This document shows positions 31,664 to 39,650 of a DNA stretch of 64,000 nt, one piece after another. The notes beneath the pieces were generated by a model. The model was not told where the DNA came from and did no database searches. It saw nothing but the letters and a program-made list of their open reading frames with translations. The DNA is taken from assembly GCA_965216915.1 (NCBI GenBank), contig CBDCGS010000005.1, positions 1-64,000 on the forward strand. The letters are read 5' to 3'. Every line of letters begins with the position of its first letter. Within the stretch, counting starts at the first letter, position 1. The translations under genes were made by a program, and so were the position numbers. The DNA is from CBDCGS01 sp965216915. GTDB lineage: Bacteria; Pseudomonadota; Alphaproteobacteria; UBA828.

Positions 31664-33235
31664 ATGCCCATCGGACCGGTTCCGCCTTCGCCCGAGAAGG
31701 TCATCGCGCTCGCCAAATCGTTCGGGATCGAGATGACCGACCAAGACGCGAGCGACTATGCCGAGATGATGTCGGCCACCATGCGCACCTATCGCCGCCT
31801 CGAGAGCATGCGCGAGACGAAGCCGCCCGTGAAGTATCCCCGCGGCGCCTGGTACCGGCCGAGCGAGGAGGAGGACCCCTACAACGCCTGGCATGTGAAG
31901 GCCGAGATCCGGGGCGCGGCCGACGGCGTGCTCGCGGGCAAGCGTGTCGGCATCAAGGATGCGATCTGCGTCGCGGGCCTTCCCATGATCAACGGCTCGA
32001 AGATGCTCGAAGGCTATGTCCCGGATGTCGATGCCACGGTCGTCACCCGCGTGCTCGATGCCGGCGGCACGATCTTCGGCAAGACCAACAGCGAGGACTT
32101 CTCGTTCTCGGGCGCGAGCCACATGTGCGTCTACGGCCCGGTGCGCAATCCCCACAAGCCCACCCACTCGACCGGCGCCTCCTCGAACGGCAACGGTGCG
32201 GCCATCGCGGCGGGCGACATCGACATGGCAATCGGCGGCGACCAGGGCGGCTCGATCCGCATTCCCGCCTGCTGGAGCGGCATCGTCGGCCTCAAGCCGA
32301 CCTTCGGCCTCGTGCCCTACACGGGCGCCATGATGATCGAAATGACCAACGACCATCTTGGCCCCATGGCCGCCACCGTGGAGGACACGGCGCGCCTGCT
32401 GACCGCCATCGCCGGCGAGGATCGGCTGGACCCGCGGCAGGCCGGGCGCATCCCGCCTAATCTCGGCACGTCCTATCTCGACGGCCTCGGTGACGGTTGC
32501 AAGGGCATCAAGATCGGCGTCCTCAAGGAGGGCTTCCATCACGGCGACGAGGGCGAGACCTGGGGTGACACGGGGCTGCCGGCCGGCGAGCCCGTGGTCT
32601 ATGAGAAAGTGCGCGCGGCGATCGCGCGGCTCGAAGGTCTCGGCGCCACGGCGACCGAGGTTTCCAACCCGCGCCACGAGGATGGCTACCACGTCTGGCT
32701 GCCGATCTGCATGGAGGGCGCCTCGCAATTCATGCTCAAGGCGCATGGCATCGGCACCAACTGGGCCGGCTTCTACAACACGCAGCTTCTCGACAATACC
32801 GCGCGCAGCGCGCGCGGGCGTGCGGGCGACTATGGCGCGGTCGTGAAGTTCGTGCTGCTGATGGGCGAGTACATGCAGACCGCCTATTATGGCCGCTACT
32901 ACGCCAAGGCGCAGAACATCCGCGACCAGATCACGCAAAGCTACGACGACATTCTCGAATCCTACGACGTCATCGCGATGCCGACGGTGCCGATCCTGCC
33001 GACAGAGATCCCCGCCTACGACACGCCGCTCAAGGAGTGGTGCGGGGCAGCGCTCAACATGGTCCACAACACGCCGCAGAACGATTTGACGGGGCATCCC
33101 GCCCTCACGGTCCCCTGCGGCCGGCACGACGATCTGCCCATCGGACTCATGCTCGTGGGGCGGCATTTTGATGACGCGAAGCTCCTGCAGGTTGCCCATG
33201 CGCTCGAAAGCTCGGGAAATTGGAAAGAGTGGTGA
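31664..33235 (+). CDS. Amidase signature family hydrolase, AmdA-like (second copy)
   Basis: A 523-residue amidase of the same subfamily as the one at 1234, with shared blocks such as DPYNAWHVKAEI, GKRVGIKDAICVAG, CGLVPYTGA-like FGLVPYTGAMMIEMTND and TGHPALTVPCG. The triad is intact: Lys in VGIKD, cis-Ser in GASSNGNG and nucleophile in GGDQGGSIRIPA. The glycine loop GGSSGGS is altered to GASSNGN, which may change substrate preference. The ATG at 31664 has AGGAAAGGA 7 nt upstream. The stop overlaps the CAP-domain gene start. Confidence 0.9.
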   Translation: MPIGPVPPSPEKVIALAKSFGIEMTDQDASDYAEMMSATMRTYRRLESMRETKPPVKYPRGAWYRPSEEEDPYNAWHVKAEIRGAADGVLAGKRVGIKDAICVAGLPMINGSKMLEGYVPDVDATVVTRVLDAGGTIFGKTNSEDFSFSGASHMCVYGPVRNPHKPTHSTGASSNGNGAAIAAGDIDMAIGGDQGGSIRIPACWSGIVGLKPTFGLVPYTGAMMIEMTNDHLGPMAATVEDTARLLTAIAGEDRLDPRQAGRIPPNLGTSYLDGLGDGCKGIKIGVLKEGFHHGDEGETWGDTGLPAGEPVVYEKVRAAIARLEGLGATATEVSNPRHEDGYHVWLPICMEGASQFMLKAHGIGTNWAGFYNTQLLDNTARSARGRAGDYGAVVKFVLLMGEYMQTAYYGRYYAKAQNIRDQITQSYDDILESYDVIAMPTVPILPTEIPAYDTPLKEWCGAALNMVHNTPQNDLTGHPALTVPCGRHDDLPIGLMLVGRHFDDAKLLQVAHALESSGNWKEW

Positions 33236-33738
33236 TCCCGGTGCCGCGACCTTGGCTGCGGCGGGCAGCGAGCGCCGCGGCCGCCCTCCTCTGCCTTTGG
33301 GCCGTGACGGCGGGCGGCGTCCGCGCAGCCGAGACCTGCCCGCCCGACGCCACCGCCGCCATTCTCGCGCTCGTCAACGACTACCGGGCCGGCATAGCGG
33401 GGCTTTCCACGCTCACCGTCAGCGACGCCCTCGCCGAAGCCGCGCGCGTCCACGCGGAGGAGCTCGCCGCGCGTCGCACGCTGGACCACCGCAGCGCCAA
33501 CGGTGACGACCTCGGCGACCGCATGGGCCGGGTCGACTATCCTTACAAGATCGTCGCGGAGAACCTGGCATCAGGCCCCGGCGACCCCGCAGAGGTCATC
33601 GCGCTCTGGGTCGAGAGCCCCGGCCATCGCGACAATCTGCTCGCCCGGGGCCTGCGGCATGCCGGGATCGCGTGCGTGCCGACGCCGCTGCCTCACGGTG
33701 CCTATTGGGTGTTGGTGGTCGCCGCGCCATTTGAATGA
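33232..33738 (+). CDS. Secreted CAP (SCP/PR-1) domain protein
   Basis: A 168-residue exported protein. The signal peptide includes LRRAASAAAALLCLWAVTAG. The CAP domain follows: ILALVNDYRAGIAGL, LAEAARVHAEELAAR (first His), SANGDDLGDRMGRVDYPYKIVAENLASG, and WVESPGHRDNLL (second His). Function of bacterial CAP proteins is poorly defined (some bind metals, sterols or peptidoglycan). The GTG at 33232 overlaps the amidase stop as GTGA, which favours coupled translation; GTG at 33229 or TTG at 33220 are alternatives. Confidence 0.85.
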   Translation: MIPVPRPWLRRAASAAAALLCLWAVTAGGVRAAETCPPDATAAILALVNDYRAGIAGLSTLTVSDALAEAARVHAEELAARRTLDHRSANGDDLGDRMGRVDYPYKIVAENLASGPGDPAEVIALWVESPGHRDNLLARGLRHAGIACVPTPLPHGAYWVLVVAAPFE

Positions 33739-33739
33739 C

Positions 33740-34363
33740 ATGGCGGATCGACGGATCGCGGGTGTTCTGCTCGCGGGCGGCAAGGCGCGGCGCATGGGCG
33801 GAGGCGACAAATGCCTCCGTACGCTCGGCGGCCGCACGCTGCTCGATCACGTCATCGCGCGCGCGGCACCGCAGGTCGGCCCGTTGATCATCAACGCGCC
33901 CGGCCCCACCGACCGCTTCGCCGCCTATGGCCTTCCCGTGGTGCCCGACGTCGTCGAGGGGTACGCCGGACCGCTCGCCGGCATTTTGACGGCGCTGGAG
34001 TGGGCCGCTGAGAACGCGCCCGGCTGCCCGCTCGTCGCGAGCTTCGCCACCGATGCGCCGTTTCTGCCGCGTGATCTCGTGGACCGTCTGGCGGATGCCC
34101 GCGATGCTGAGGGCGCGGCCCTCGCCTGCGCGGCATCCGATGGCCGCGCCCACCCCGTGTTCGGCTTGTGGCCGGTTGCGCTCCGCCACGATCTCCGTGC
34201 CGCGCTCGTCACCGAGGAGATCCGCAAGATCGACCGCTGGACCGCGCGCCATGCCCTCGCGACGGTTGTCTTCGACACCGATCCGCTCGACCCCTTCTTC
34301 AACACCAACCGACCCGAAGATCTCGCGGAGGCGGAGCGCCTGCTCGGCGCGGCGACCGCCTGA
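33740..34363 (+). CDS. mobA: Molybdenum cofactor guanylyltransferase
   Basis: A 207-residue nucleotidyltransferase that adds GMP to molybdopterin to make the MGD cofactor. Signatures: GVLLAGGKARRMGGGDK (the LAGGxxxRMGGxDK nucleotide-binding loop), GPLAGILTALEWA, ATDAPFLPRDLVDRL with the catalytic/metal Asp, and FFNTNRPEDLAEAE near the end. The length is normal. It lies 1 bp after the CAP stop, and its own stop overlaps the next ATG. No molybdoenzyme is encoded nearby. Confidence 0.93.
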   Translation: MADRRIAGVLLAGGKARRMGGGDKCLRTLGGRTLLDHVIARAAPQVGPLIINAPGPTDRFAAYGLPVVPDVVEGYAGPLAGILTALEWAAENAPGCPLVASFATDAPFLPRDLVDRLADARDAEGAALACAASDGRAHPVFGLWPVALRHDLRAALVTEEIRKIDRWTARHALATVVFDTDPLDPFFNTNRPEDLAEAERLLGAATA

Positions 34364-34974
34364 TGGCGCTGCGCGAGCGCCCGCTCTATGCTGCGCCGAT
34401 GCACCGGTTTCGGCACGTGCGAACGGTCCTCTTGGCGCTCATGCTGTGCGCCGTCTTCGGCGCCGTTGCGCCGCCGGGCCGGGCCGATCAAACCGATCCG
34501 CGCCTCGATGCGCTGTTCGAGCAGCTGCGCAACGGCGAGACGCTCAACGAGGTGGGCCACGCCGAGCAGCAGATCTGGCGGATCTGGCTGAGCTCCGGCG
34601 AAGATGAGATCGATGCGCTCTTCATGAGAGGTGCACGCGCCATGGGCACCGGGCGGTTCGCGGAGGCCCAGGGCGTGTTCGACCTCATCATCGCGCGCCG
34701 GCCCGACATGGCCGAAGGCTGGAACAAGCGCGCGACCGTACGTTACCTCATGGGTGACTATTGGGGCTCCATCGCCGACATCGATGAGACGCTGAAGCGC
34801 GAGCCCCGCCACTTCGGCGCGCTCTATGGTCTCGGCCTTTGCTACCTCGGGCTCGGCGACAAGGAGGCCGCGCTCGATGCCTTCGTCCGCACCCTCGCCG
34901 TGCATCCCCAATCACCCAATCTGCAGCGGCAGATCGAGCAGCTCTCGGACGACGTCAAAGGCCCGGGGATCTAG
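34363..34974 (+). CDS. Exported tetratricopeptide repeat protein
   Basis: A 203-residue protein with a signal peptide (MHRFRHVRTVLLALMLCAVF, cleavage near GRA) and three TPR motifs (LFMRGARAMGTGRFAEAQGV, AEGWNKRATVRYLMGDYWGS, GALYGLGLCYLGLGDKEAAL). The start is ambiguous. The ATG at 34363 overlaps the mobA stop (TGATG), whereas the in-frame ATG at 34399 gives the better signal peptide. This TPR type is common in alphaproteobacteria, and its partner is unknown. It ends just before the palindromic element at 34975. Confidence 0.83.
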   Translation: MALRERPLYAAPMHRFRHVRTVLLALMLCAVFGAVAPPGRADQTDPRLDALFEQLRNGETLNEVGHAEQQIWRIWLSSGEDEIDALFMRGARAMGTGRFAEAQGVFDLIIARRPDMAEGWNKRATVRYLMGDYWGSIADIDETLKREPRHFGALYGLGLCYLGLGDKEAALDAFVRTLAVHPQSPNLQRQIEQLSDDVKGPGI

Positions 34975-35083
34975 CTAGAGCAAATTCCGAGCAGGTGGGA
35001 TCACCTGCGACGACGCATTTGCGTCAATTCCAATGAGAGAGAGCATGTCGCGTGAGCTTAGACGAGCGTGACATGCTCTAGCG
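34975..35083. repeat. Palindromic intergenic element between convergent genes
   Basis: The segment opens with CTAGAGCAAATTCCGAG and closes with GACATGCTCTAG. It contains an inner hairpin (GCAGGT-GGGATC-ACCTGC, 34991-35008) and a terminal stem AGAGCATGTC (35040-35049) / GACATGCTCT (35070-35079) with a 20 nt loop. The GNAT stop codon lies in the right arm. It looks like one of the mosaic CTAGAGCAxxxTTCCGA-type intergenic palindromes dispersed in many alphaproteobacterial genomes, and it can also act as a bidirectional terminator. Confidence 0.55.
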
Positions 35084-35626
35084 TCCGGCTGGCGCGGGGT
35101 TCGCCGTCACGTAGTCGTCCCGGTCCAAGCGGAAAAACGCAAGATCGCGCCCGTAATGGTGCGCCAGGCCTTGCCGCTCGAGACCGATCTTCTCGAGCAC
35201 GCGGTGGGAAGCGGTGTTTTCGGGATGGCTGACGGCGACGATCGGGTCGAAGCCGAGCGCGCGGAAGCCGTGATCCAGCACCGCGCGCGCCGCCTCGGTT
35301 GCGATCCCCCTGCCCCACGCGGCGCGAACCACCCTGTAGCCAATCTCGATCAGACCCGAATCCTCGAGCGGGAACACGCCACACCATCCGAGAAATACGG
35401 GATCGTCCCGCTCTTCGATCACCCAGAGCCCGCCGGCCGGAGGCCAATCCCCCCCGATCCGCGCACGCAGTGTCGCGCGATGCGCCGCCGGCGCCGGAGG
35501 ATGAGCGCCCCAGATGTAGCGATGCACCGCAGGATCCATGTCCATCGCGAGAGTGGCCTCGAGATCGGCCATGGTTTGCCCGCGAAGGCGCAGGCGCTCG
35601 GTGGTCAGGATGGGGAGGCGGCTCAC
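35078..35626 (-). CDS. GNAT family N-acetyltransferase (RimJ/RimL-like)
   Basis: A 182-residue acetyltransferase of the RimJ/RimL-type GNAT group (Acetyltransf_3): LTTERLRLRGQTMADLEA at the N-terminus, IEIGYRVVRAAWGRGIATEA as the acetyl-CoA-binding Q/RxxGxG/A motif, and VSHPENTASHRVLEKIGL near the end. It acetylates an amine of a protein N-terminus or a small molecule; the target is unknown. It lies 13 bp downstream of the DUF427-cyclase gene on the same strand. Confidence 0.9.
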   Translation of the reverse strand: MSRLPILTTERLRLRGQTMADLEATLAMDMDPAVHRYIWGAHPPAPAAHRATLRARIGGDWPPAGGLWVIEERDDPVFLGWCGVFPLEDSGLIEIGYRVVRAAWGRGIATEAARAVLDHGFRALGFDPIVAVSHPENTASHRVLEKIGLERQGLAHHYGRDLAFFRLDRDDYVTANPAPAGR

Positions 35627-35639
35627 CGTGCGCGCGCGT

Positions 35640-37199
35640 TCACCGGCCGGCCACCGCGAACACCTCCACCGCCTCCCTCACGTGGCGGAGGGATTGGCTG
35701 CCGAGCGATTCGAGACCCTCGGGCACATGCTCGGCGACGGCGGCCGACATCAGGAGCGGCTTCTCCAAGGTCTTGCACTGCGCGCTGAGGCGGGCGGCGA
35801 CATTGGCGGCGGTGCCGATGACCGTGAAGTCGAGACGCTCGGGCGCCCCGACATTGCCGTACATCACCTCGCCGAGATGAATACCGATCGCGCAGCGGAG
35901 CGGCGCGCCATGCTCGCCCGTCGGCACCGCGGCGACGCGCGCGATGATTTCGCGCGCTGCGTCATAGGCCTGCTTGCAAGCCTCGCGGGCGGCCCGCTCG
36001 TCATCGTCGGCGCCATCGAGCGGAAAGATCGCGAGCACCGCGTCACCGATGAACTTGAGCACCTCGCCGCCCCGCGCGATCACCGGCGCGGTCGCGCTCT
36101 CGAAGAATTCGTTGAGCAGGCCGAGATAGGTCTCGCGTGCCATCGAACCCGAAAGGGTCGTCGAATCCCTCAGGTCGCAAAACAGGATGACGGCGCGGAT
36201 GTCTTCGCCATCGCCGCGGTGGGTGAGCCCGCCCAGCACTTGCTTGCGCGTGCGCTCGCCGAGATAGGTGTCGAACAGCACCGCGGAATCGCGGCGGAGC
36301 GTCAGCACCTCGTAGAACCGGCTGAGCGCAGTGACGGCGGCGAACACCTGGCCGAGCTGCGCCGTGGTAAAGCCAGTCGGATCGTCGCTCGCGAGTGTCA
36401 GGGTTTGGATTTGCCCGTCGGAGAAGAAGAGCGGCATCGCGACATAGTCGGTGCCGCCGCGCGCCCTCAGGTCCTCCATCACGGGGAAGCGAAATTCCGG
36501 ATTGTCGACATCGAGGCGCTGGCGCACGCCGCCGCGCCCTTCGCTGACATGGCGCACCGGGCTGTTGAGATAGCCCGGCTGCTGCAGCGCGCCCTTGGCC
36601 GTCTCGCCGACCTCGACGGTGCCGGTCTCTCGCTGCCAGGTGAGACGCTGACCCACGAGCACCGGATGGAGCGTCCAGATACTCACATTCACGCGCCAGA
36701 CCGGCATGCCCATCGCGCACAGACGCTCGGCGAATTGCTGCGTTAGCTCCGCGGGTGTCGTGCAGAGCCAAGCCTGGGTCAACAGCCAGTCGGTGAGCGG
36801 GCTGCCGGGGATACGCCCGGAGGTGGCTGTGGGCAAGGGATGCTCGCTCGAAAGCGGGTCGATGAGATTGGGATAGAACGCGACCATCTGGCCGATCGGC
36901 TCCGCCTCGGCGAGCGGCCGCTCGTAGCTCCATGCGCCGTTTTCGATCAGGCGCCCGTCGGGCAGCCGCAAATGCCAATGCTGCGCCGTTCCTTTGAAAG
37001 GACAGAACGTGCGGTAGGGCGAGTCCTCGAGCAGGCGCGCGACCAAGTCGGCCTTCGGAAAATAGGGGTGGGACGGCAGGTTGGTCTCGTGCATGACGGC
37101 AACCTGCGTGCTTTCGGCCACGGTCTGGCCATCGACGGAAACGCGCACCCAGCCCTCCACGGGCTCGACGGCAATGCGATAGAACTCCTCGGGCGTCAT
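35640..37199 (-). CDS. DUF427 - class III adenylate/guanylate cyclase fusion protein
   Basis: A 519-residue protein. Residues about 8-105 form a DUF427 domain (GWVRVSVDGQTVAESTQVAV, HETNLPSHPYFPKADL, YRTFCPFKGTAQHWHLRL). A middle sensor-like region (about 125-325, GAF-like; ALQQPGYLNSPVRHV, DYVAMPLFFSDGQIQTL) leads to a class III nucleotide cyclase domain (about 340-515). The latter has both metal Asp residues in ILFCDLRDSTTLSG, GEVLKFIGDAVLAIF, and FTVIGTAANVAARL with the transition-state Asn. It would make cAMP or cGMP in response to a cytosolic signal. ATG 37199 (GGAG upstream) is preferred; an in-frame GTG at 37223 is possible. Confidence 0.87.
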   Translation of the reverse strand: MTPEEFYRIAVEPVEGWVRVSVDGQTVAESTQVAVMHETNLPSHPYFPKADLVARLLEDSPYRTFCPFKGTAQHWHLRLPDGRLIENGAWSYERPLAEAEPIGQMVAFYPNLIDPLSSEHPLPTATSGRIPGSPLTDWLLTQAWLCTTPAELTQQFAERLCAMGMPVWRVNVSIWTLHPVLVGQRLTWQRETGTVEVGETAKGALQQPGYLNSPVRHVSEGRGGVRQRLDVDNPEFRFPVMEDLRARGGTDYVAMPLFFSDGQIQTLTLASDDPTGFTTAQLGQVFAAVTALSRFYEVLTLRRDSAVLFDTYLGERTRKQVLGGLTHRGDGEDIRAVILFCDLRDSTTLSGSMARETYLGLLNEFFESATAPVIARGGEVLKFIGDAVLAIFPLDGADDDERAAREACKQAYDAAREIIARVAAVPTGEHGAPLRCAIGIHLGEVMYGNVGAPERLDFTVIGTAANVAARLSAQCKTLEKPLLMSAAVAEHVPEGLESLGSQSLRHVREAVEVFAVAGR

Positions 37200-37344
37200 G
37201 CGATCAGGCTCCAGGTATGTCACCGGCAGATGGGATTGCCGAAATGGGCTTTCAAGCGCGCGGCCTTCGCGATTGCGCTAGACTCCGCCCCCTGCGCAAT
37301 ACCCTCCCGCGCATCGCATTTCCAATCAAGAAAGGCGCACCACC

Positions 37345-38136
37345 ATGGCCGTCGTCCCAAACAGCGCCAAGCGGCGCCTTCAAGCGGGCAAGCTCGCCGT
37401 CAGCTTCAATGTGAGCCGTCTCCGCACGGTCGAGCTGCCGCAGATCGCGAAGGCTTGCGGATTCCATTGGGTGTTCGTCGACCTTGAGCATTCGACCATG
37501 GACCTCGACGTCGCAGGCCAGATTGCCGCAGCCGCGCTCACCACCGGCATCACACCGATCGTGCGCGTGCCCGAAGGCGACACGAACCGCGCCGCGCGCA
37601 TTCTCGATGCCGGCGCGCAGGGCGTCGTCTTTCCCCATGTCCAAACCGCCGAGGAGGCGGCGTCGTTCGCCCAGGCGTGTCGCTTTCCACCAACCGGCAC
37701 GCGCTCTCTCACTTATGGCGGCCCCCAGCTCGAATATGAGGCATTGCCGCCCGACGAGGCCATGACCGGCCTCAACGACGAGACCCTGGTGGTGGTGATG
37801 ATCGAAACGCCGCGCGGCGTGGAGAATGCCGAGACGATCGCCGCCGTCGAGGGGGTCGACGTGCTGCTGGTGGGCGGCTCCGACCTCTCCGCGACCATGA
37901 ACATGCCGGGGCAGTTTCAGGATCCGGCGTTCGTCGACGCGGTCGGCCGGGTGATCGACGCTGCGCAGGCGGCGAACAAATGGGCGGGCCTCGGCGGCGT
38001 CTACGACGAAACCCTCATCCCGGGTTTTGTGGAGCGCGGCATGCGCTTCATGCTGGGCGGTGCCGACATGTCCTTCATCCTCGCCGGCGGCCGCGCCCGC
38101 GGCGCGTTCTACGAGACGCTAGACCGCCAGATCTAG
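37345..38136 (+). CDS. HpcH/HpaI family aldolase
   Basis: A 263-residue class II pyruvate aldolase-like TIM barrel. Typical segments are FNVSRLRTVELPQIAKACGF, WVFVDLEHSTMD, the metal ligands Glu in MIETPRGVENAE and Asp in VGGSDLSATM, and the substrate Arg region in PPTGTRSLTYGG. It cleaves or forms 4-hydroxy-2-oxo acids or related compounds to pyruvate plus aldehyde; the natural substrate is not given by context. It is transcribed divergently from the cyclase gene. The 233 bp after it (to 38369) shows no supportable feature. Confidence 0.88.
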   Translation: MAVVPNSAKRRLQAGKLAVSFNVSRLRTVELPQIAKACGFHWVFVDLEHSTMDLDVAGQIAAAALTTGITPIVRVPEGDTNRAARILDAGAQGVVFPHVQTAEEAASFAQACRFPPTGTRSLTYGGPQLEYEALPPDEAMTGLNDETLVVVMIETPRGVENAETIAAVEGVDVLLVGGSDLSATMNMPGQFQDPAFVDAVGRVIDAAQAANKWAGLGGVYDETLIPGFVERGMRFMLGGADMSFILAGGRARGAFYETLDRQI

Positions 38137-38369
38137 AGACGCGCGCGCCATTCAGAGAGACGGCCATCGCCGACAAGCCCATCGGAAATCTGCTGCAAGC
38201 CGAGGTCTCGAAATTCGTCGATCGCGAAGGGGCTGGGTCATGCGGCTCCGGCCGAATGGGGCGGGGGCGGCTTTTTCGTGCAGCCTCTTGGCGGCGTGGC
38301 TAGTCCGACCTACGGTACGGTCATCGAATCGACCGGGGTCTGACCACCCAGCGAGACTGGAGCACCGCC

Positions 38370-39650
38370 ATGCCGAACCGCACGCTTCTCGAGCGGCGCC
38401 ACGCCCTTCTCGGCGCCGAGGCGCCTCTCTTCTATGACCGGCCGCTCCATCTCGTGCGCGGTGAAGGCGCGTGGGTCTACGACAGCGAAGGCCGTCGTTA
38501 TCTCGACGCCTACAACAACGTGCCGCATGTCGGCCATTGCCATCCGCACGTCGTCGAGGCGCTGCTCCGCCAGGCGGGCACGCTGAACGTCAGCACGCGC
38601 TATCTGGACGAGCAGCTTCTCGACTATGGCGAGCGGCTGACGGCGACCTTCGCCGCCCCGCTGTCGCGGGTCCACCTCTGCTGCTCCGGCACCGAGGCCA
38701 ACGAGCTCGCGCTCCGCATCGCGCGCACCTGCACGGGCAACCAGGGCATCATCGTCACGGACTACTGCTATCACGGCAACTCGACGCTGATCGCGAGCAT
38801 CAGCACCGGCTACCCCGGCCCGGAAGGCATCAACCCAGCGGCGCGCACGATCACGGTCCCAGATCCCTACCGCGAGGGCGACGGGATCGACGGCGTCGCC
38901 CGCGCCGAGCAAGACGTCGGTGCGGCCATTGCATCGCTCGCGGAGGCGGGGCTCAAGCCCGCCGCGCTGATCGTCGACACCGTGTTCGCGACCGAAGCGC
39001 TGCCGCGCATGCCGAGCGGTTACATGGAGCGCGCGGTGGCCTTGGTGCGCGAGGCCGGCGGCCTCTATGTCGCCGACGAGGTGCAGCCCGGCTTCGGCCG
39101 AACCGGCGTCGGCATGTGGGGGCATCAGCTCTACGACGTCGCGCCCGACATGGTCACGCTCGGCAAGCCGATGGGCAATGGGCATCCGCTCGCCGGCGTG
39201 GTCACGACGCCCGCCCTGCTCGACGCCTTTTGCGCGCAGGCGATGTACTTCAACACCTTCGGCGGCAACCCGGTCTCCTCGGCCGTTGGTCTTGCGGTGC
39301 TCGACGTGATCGAGCGCGAGGGATTGGTCGCGCACGCGAAGGCCGTCGGTGCGCATCTGCTGGCGGGTCTCGGCGCGCTCGGGCAAAAGCACCCCGCGCT
39401 CGGCGATGCGCGCGGGCACGGCCTCTTCATCGCGGTCGAGCTGGTGGAAGACCGGGCGAGCAAGGCACCGGCACCGGCCCTGGCCAAGGCGGCGGCCAAC
39501 GGGATGCGCGAGCACGGCGTGCTGGTGGGGCGCACGGGCCGCCAGGATCACGCCCTGAAGATCCGCCCGCCGATGCCCTTCGACAATGCGAACGCCGACG
39601 AGCTTCTCGCCGTGCTCGACGAGGTGCTCACGCGCCTTGGGGCCGGATGA
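38370..39650 (+). CDS. Class III PLP enzyme, ethanolamine/hydroxylysine-phosphate phospholyase-like
   Basis: A 426-residue fold-type I PLP enzyme. Motifs: YLDAYNNVPHVGHCHPHVVEAL (read as NNVPHVGHCHP), CCSGTEANELALR, DYCYHGNSTLI, VADEVQPGFGRTG with the PLP Asp, and Lys in MVTLGKPMGNGHP. The NNVPxVGHxHP and GKPMGNGHP motifs are characteristic of the AGXT2L/PHYKPL group, whose members are phospholyases acting on O-phosphoethanolamine or 5-phosphohydroxylysine rather than transaminases. Its stop overlaps the start of an APH-type kinase gene, exactly the partner expected. The substrate is therefore probably a hydroxyamine that is first phosphorylated. Confidence 0.85.
   Translation: MPNRTLLERRHALLGAEAPLFYDRPLHLVRGEGAWVYDSEGRRYLDAYNNVPHVGHCHPHVVEALLRQAGTLNVSTRYLDEQLLDYGERLTATFAAPLSRVHLCCSGTEANELALRIARTCTGNQGIIVTDYCYHGNSTLIASISTGYPGPEGINPAARTITVPDPYREGDGIDGVARAEQDVGAAIASLAEAGLKPAALIVDTVFATEALPRMPSGYMERAVALVREAGGLYVADEVQPGFGRTGVGMWGHQLYDVAPDMVTLGKPMGNGHPLAGVVTTPALLDAFCAQAMYFNTFGGNPVSSAVGLAVLDVIEREGLVAHAKAVGAHLLAGLGALGQKHPALGDARGHGLFIAVELVEDRASKAPAPALAKAAANGMREHGVLVGRTGRQDHALKIRPPMPFDNANADELLAVLDEVLTRLGAG

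Noticed and set aside
38137..38369. Possible gene remnant between the aldolase and the phospholyase-like gene
   Set aside because: A short frame (GNLLQAEVSKFVDREG) is readable but has no start, length or homology I can support.
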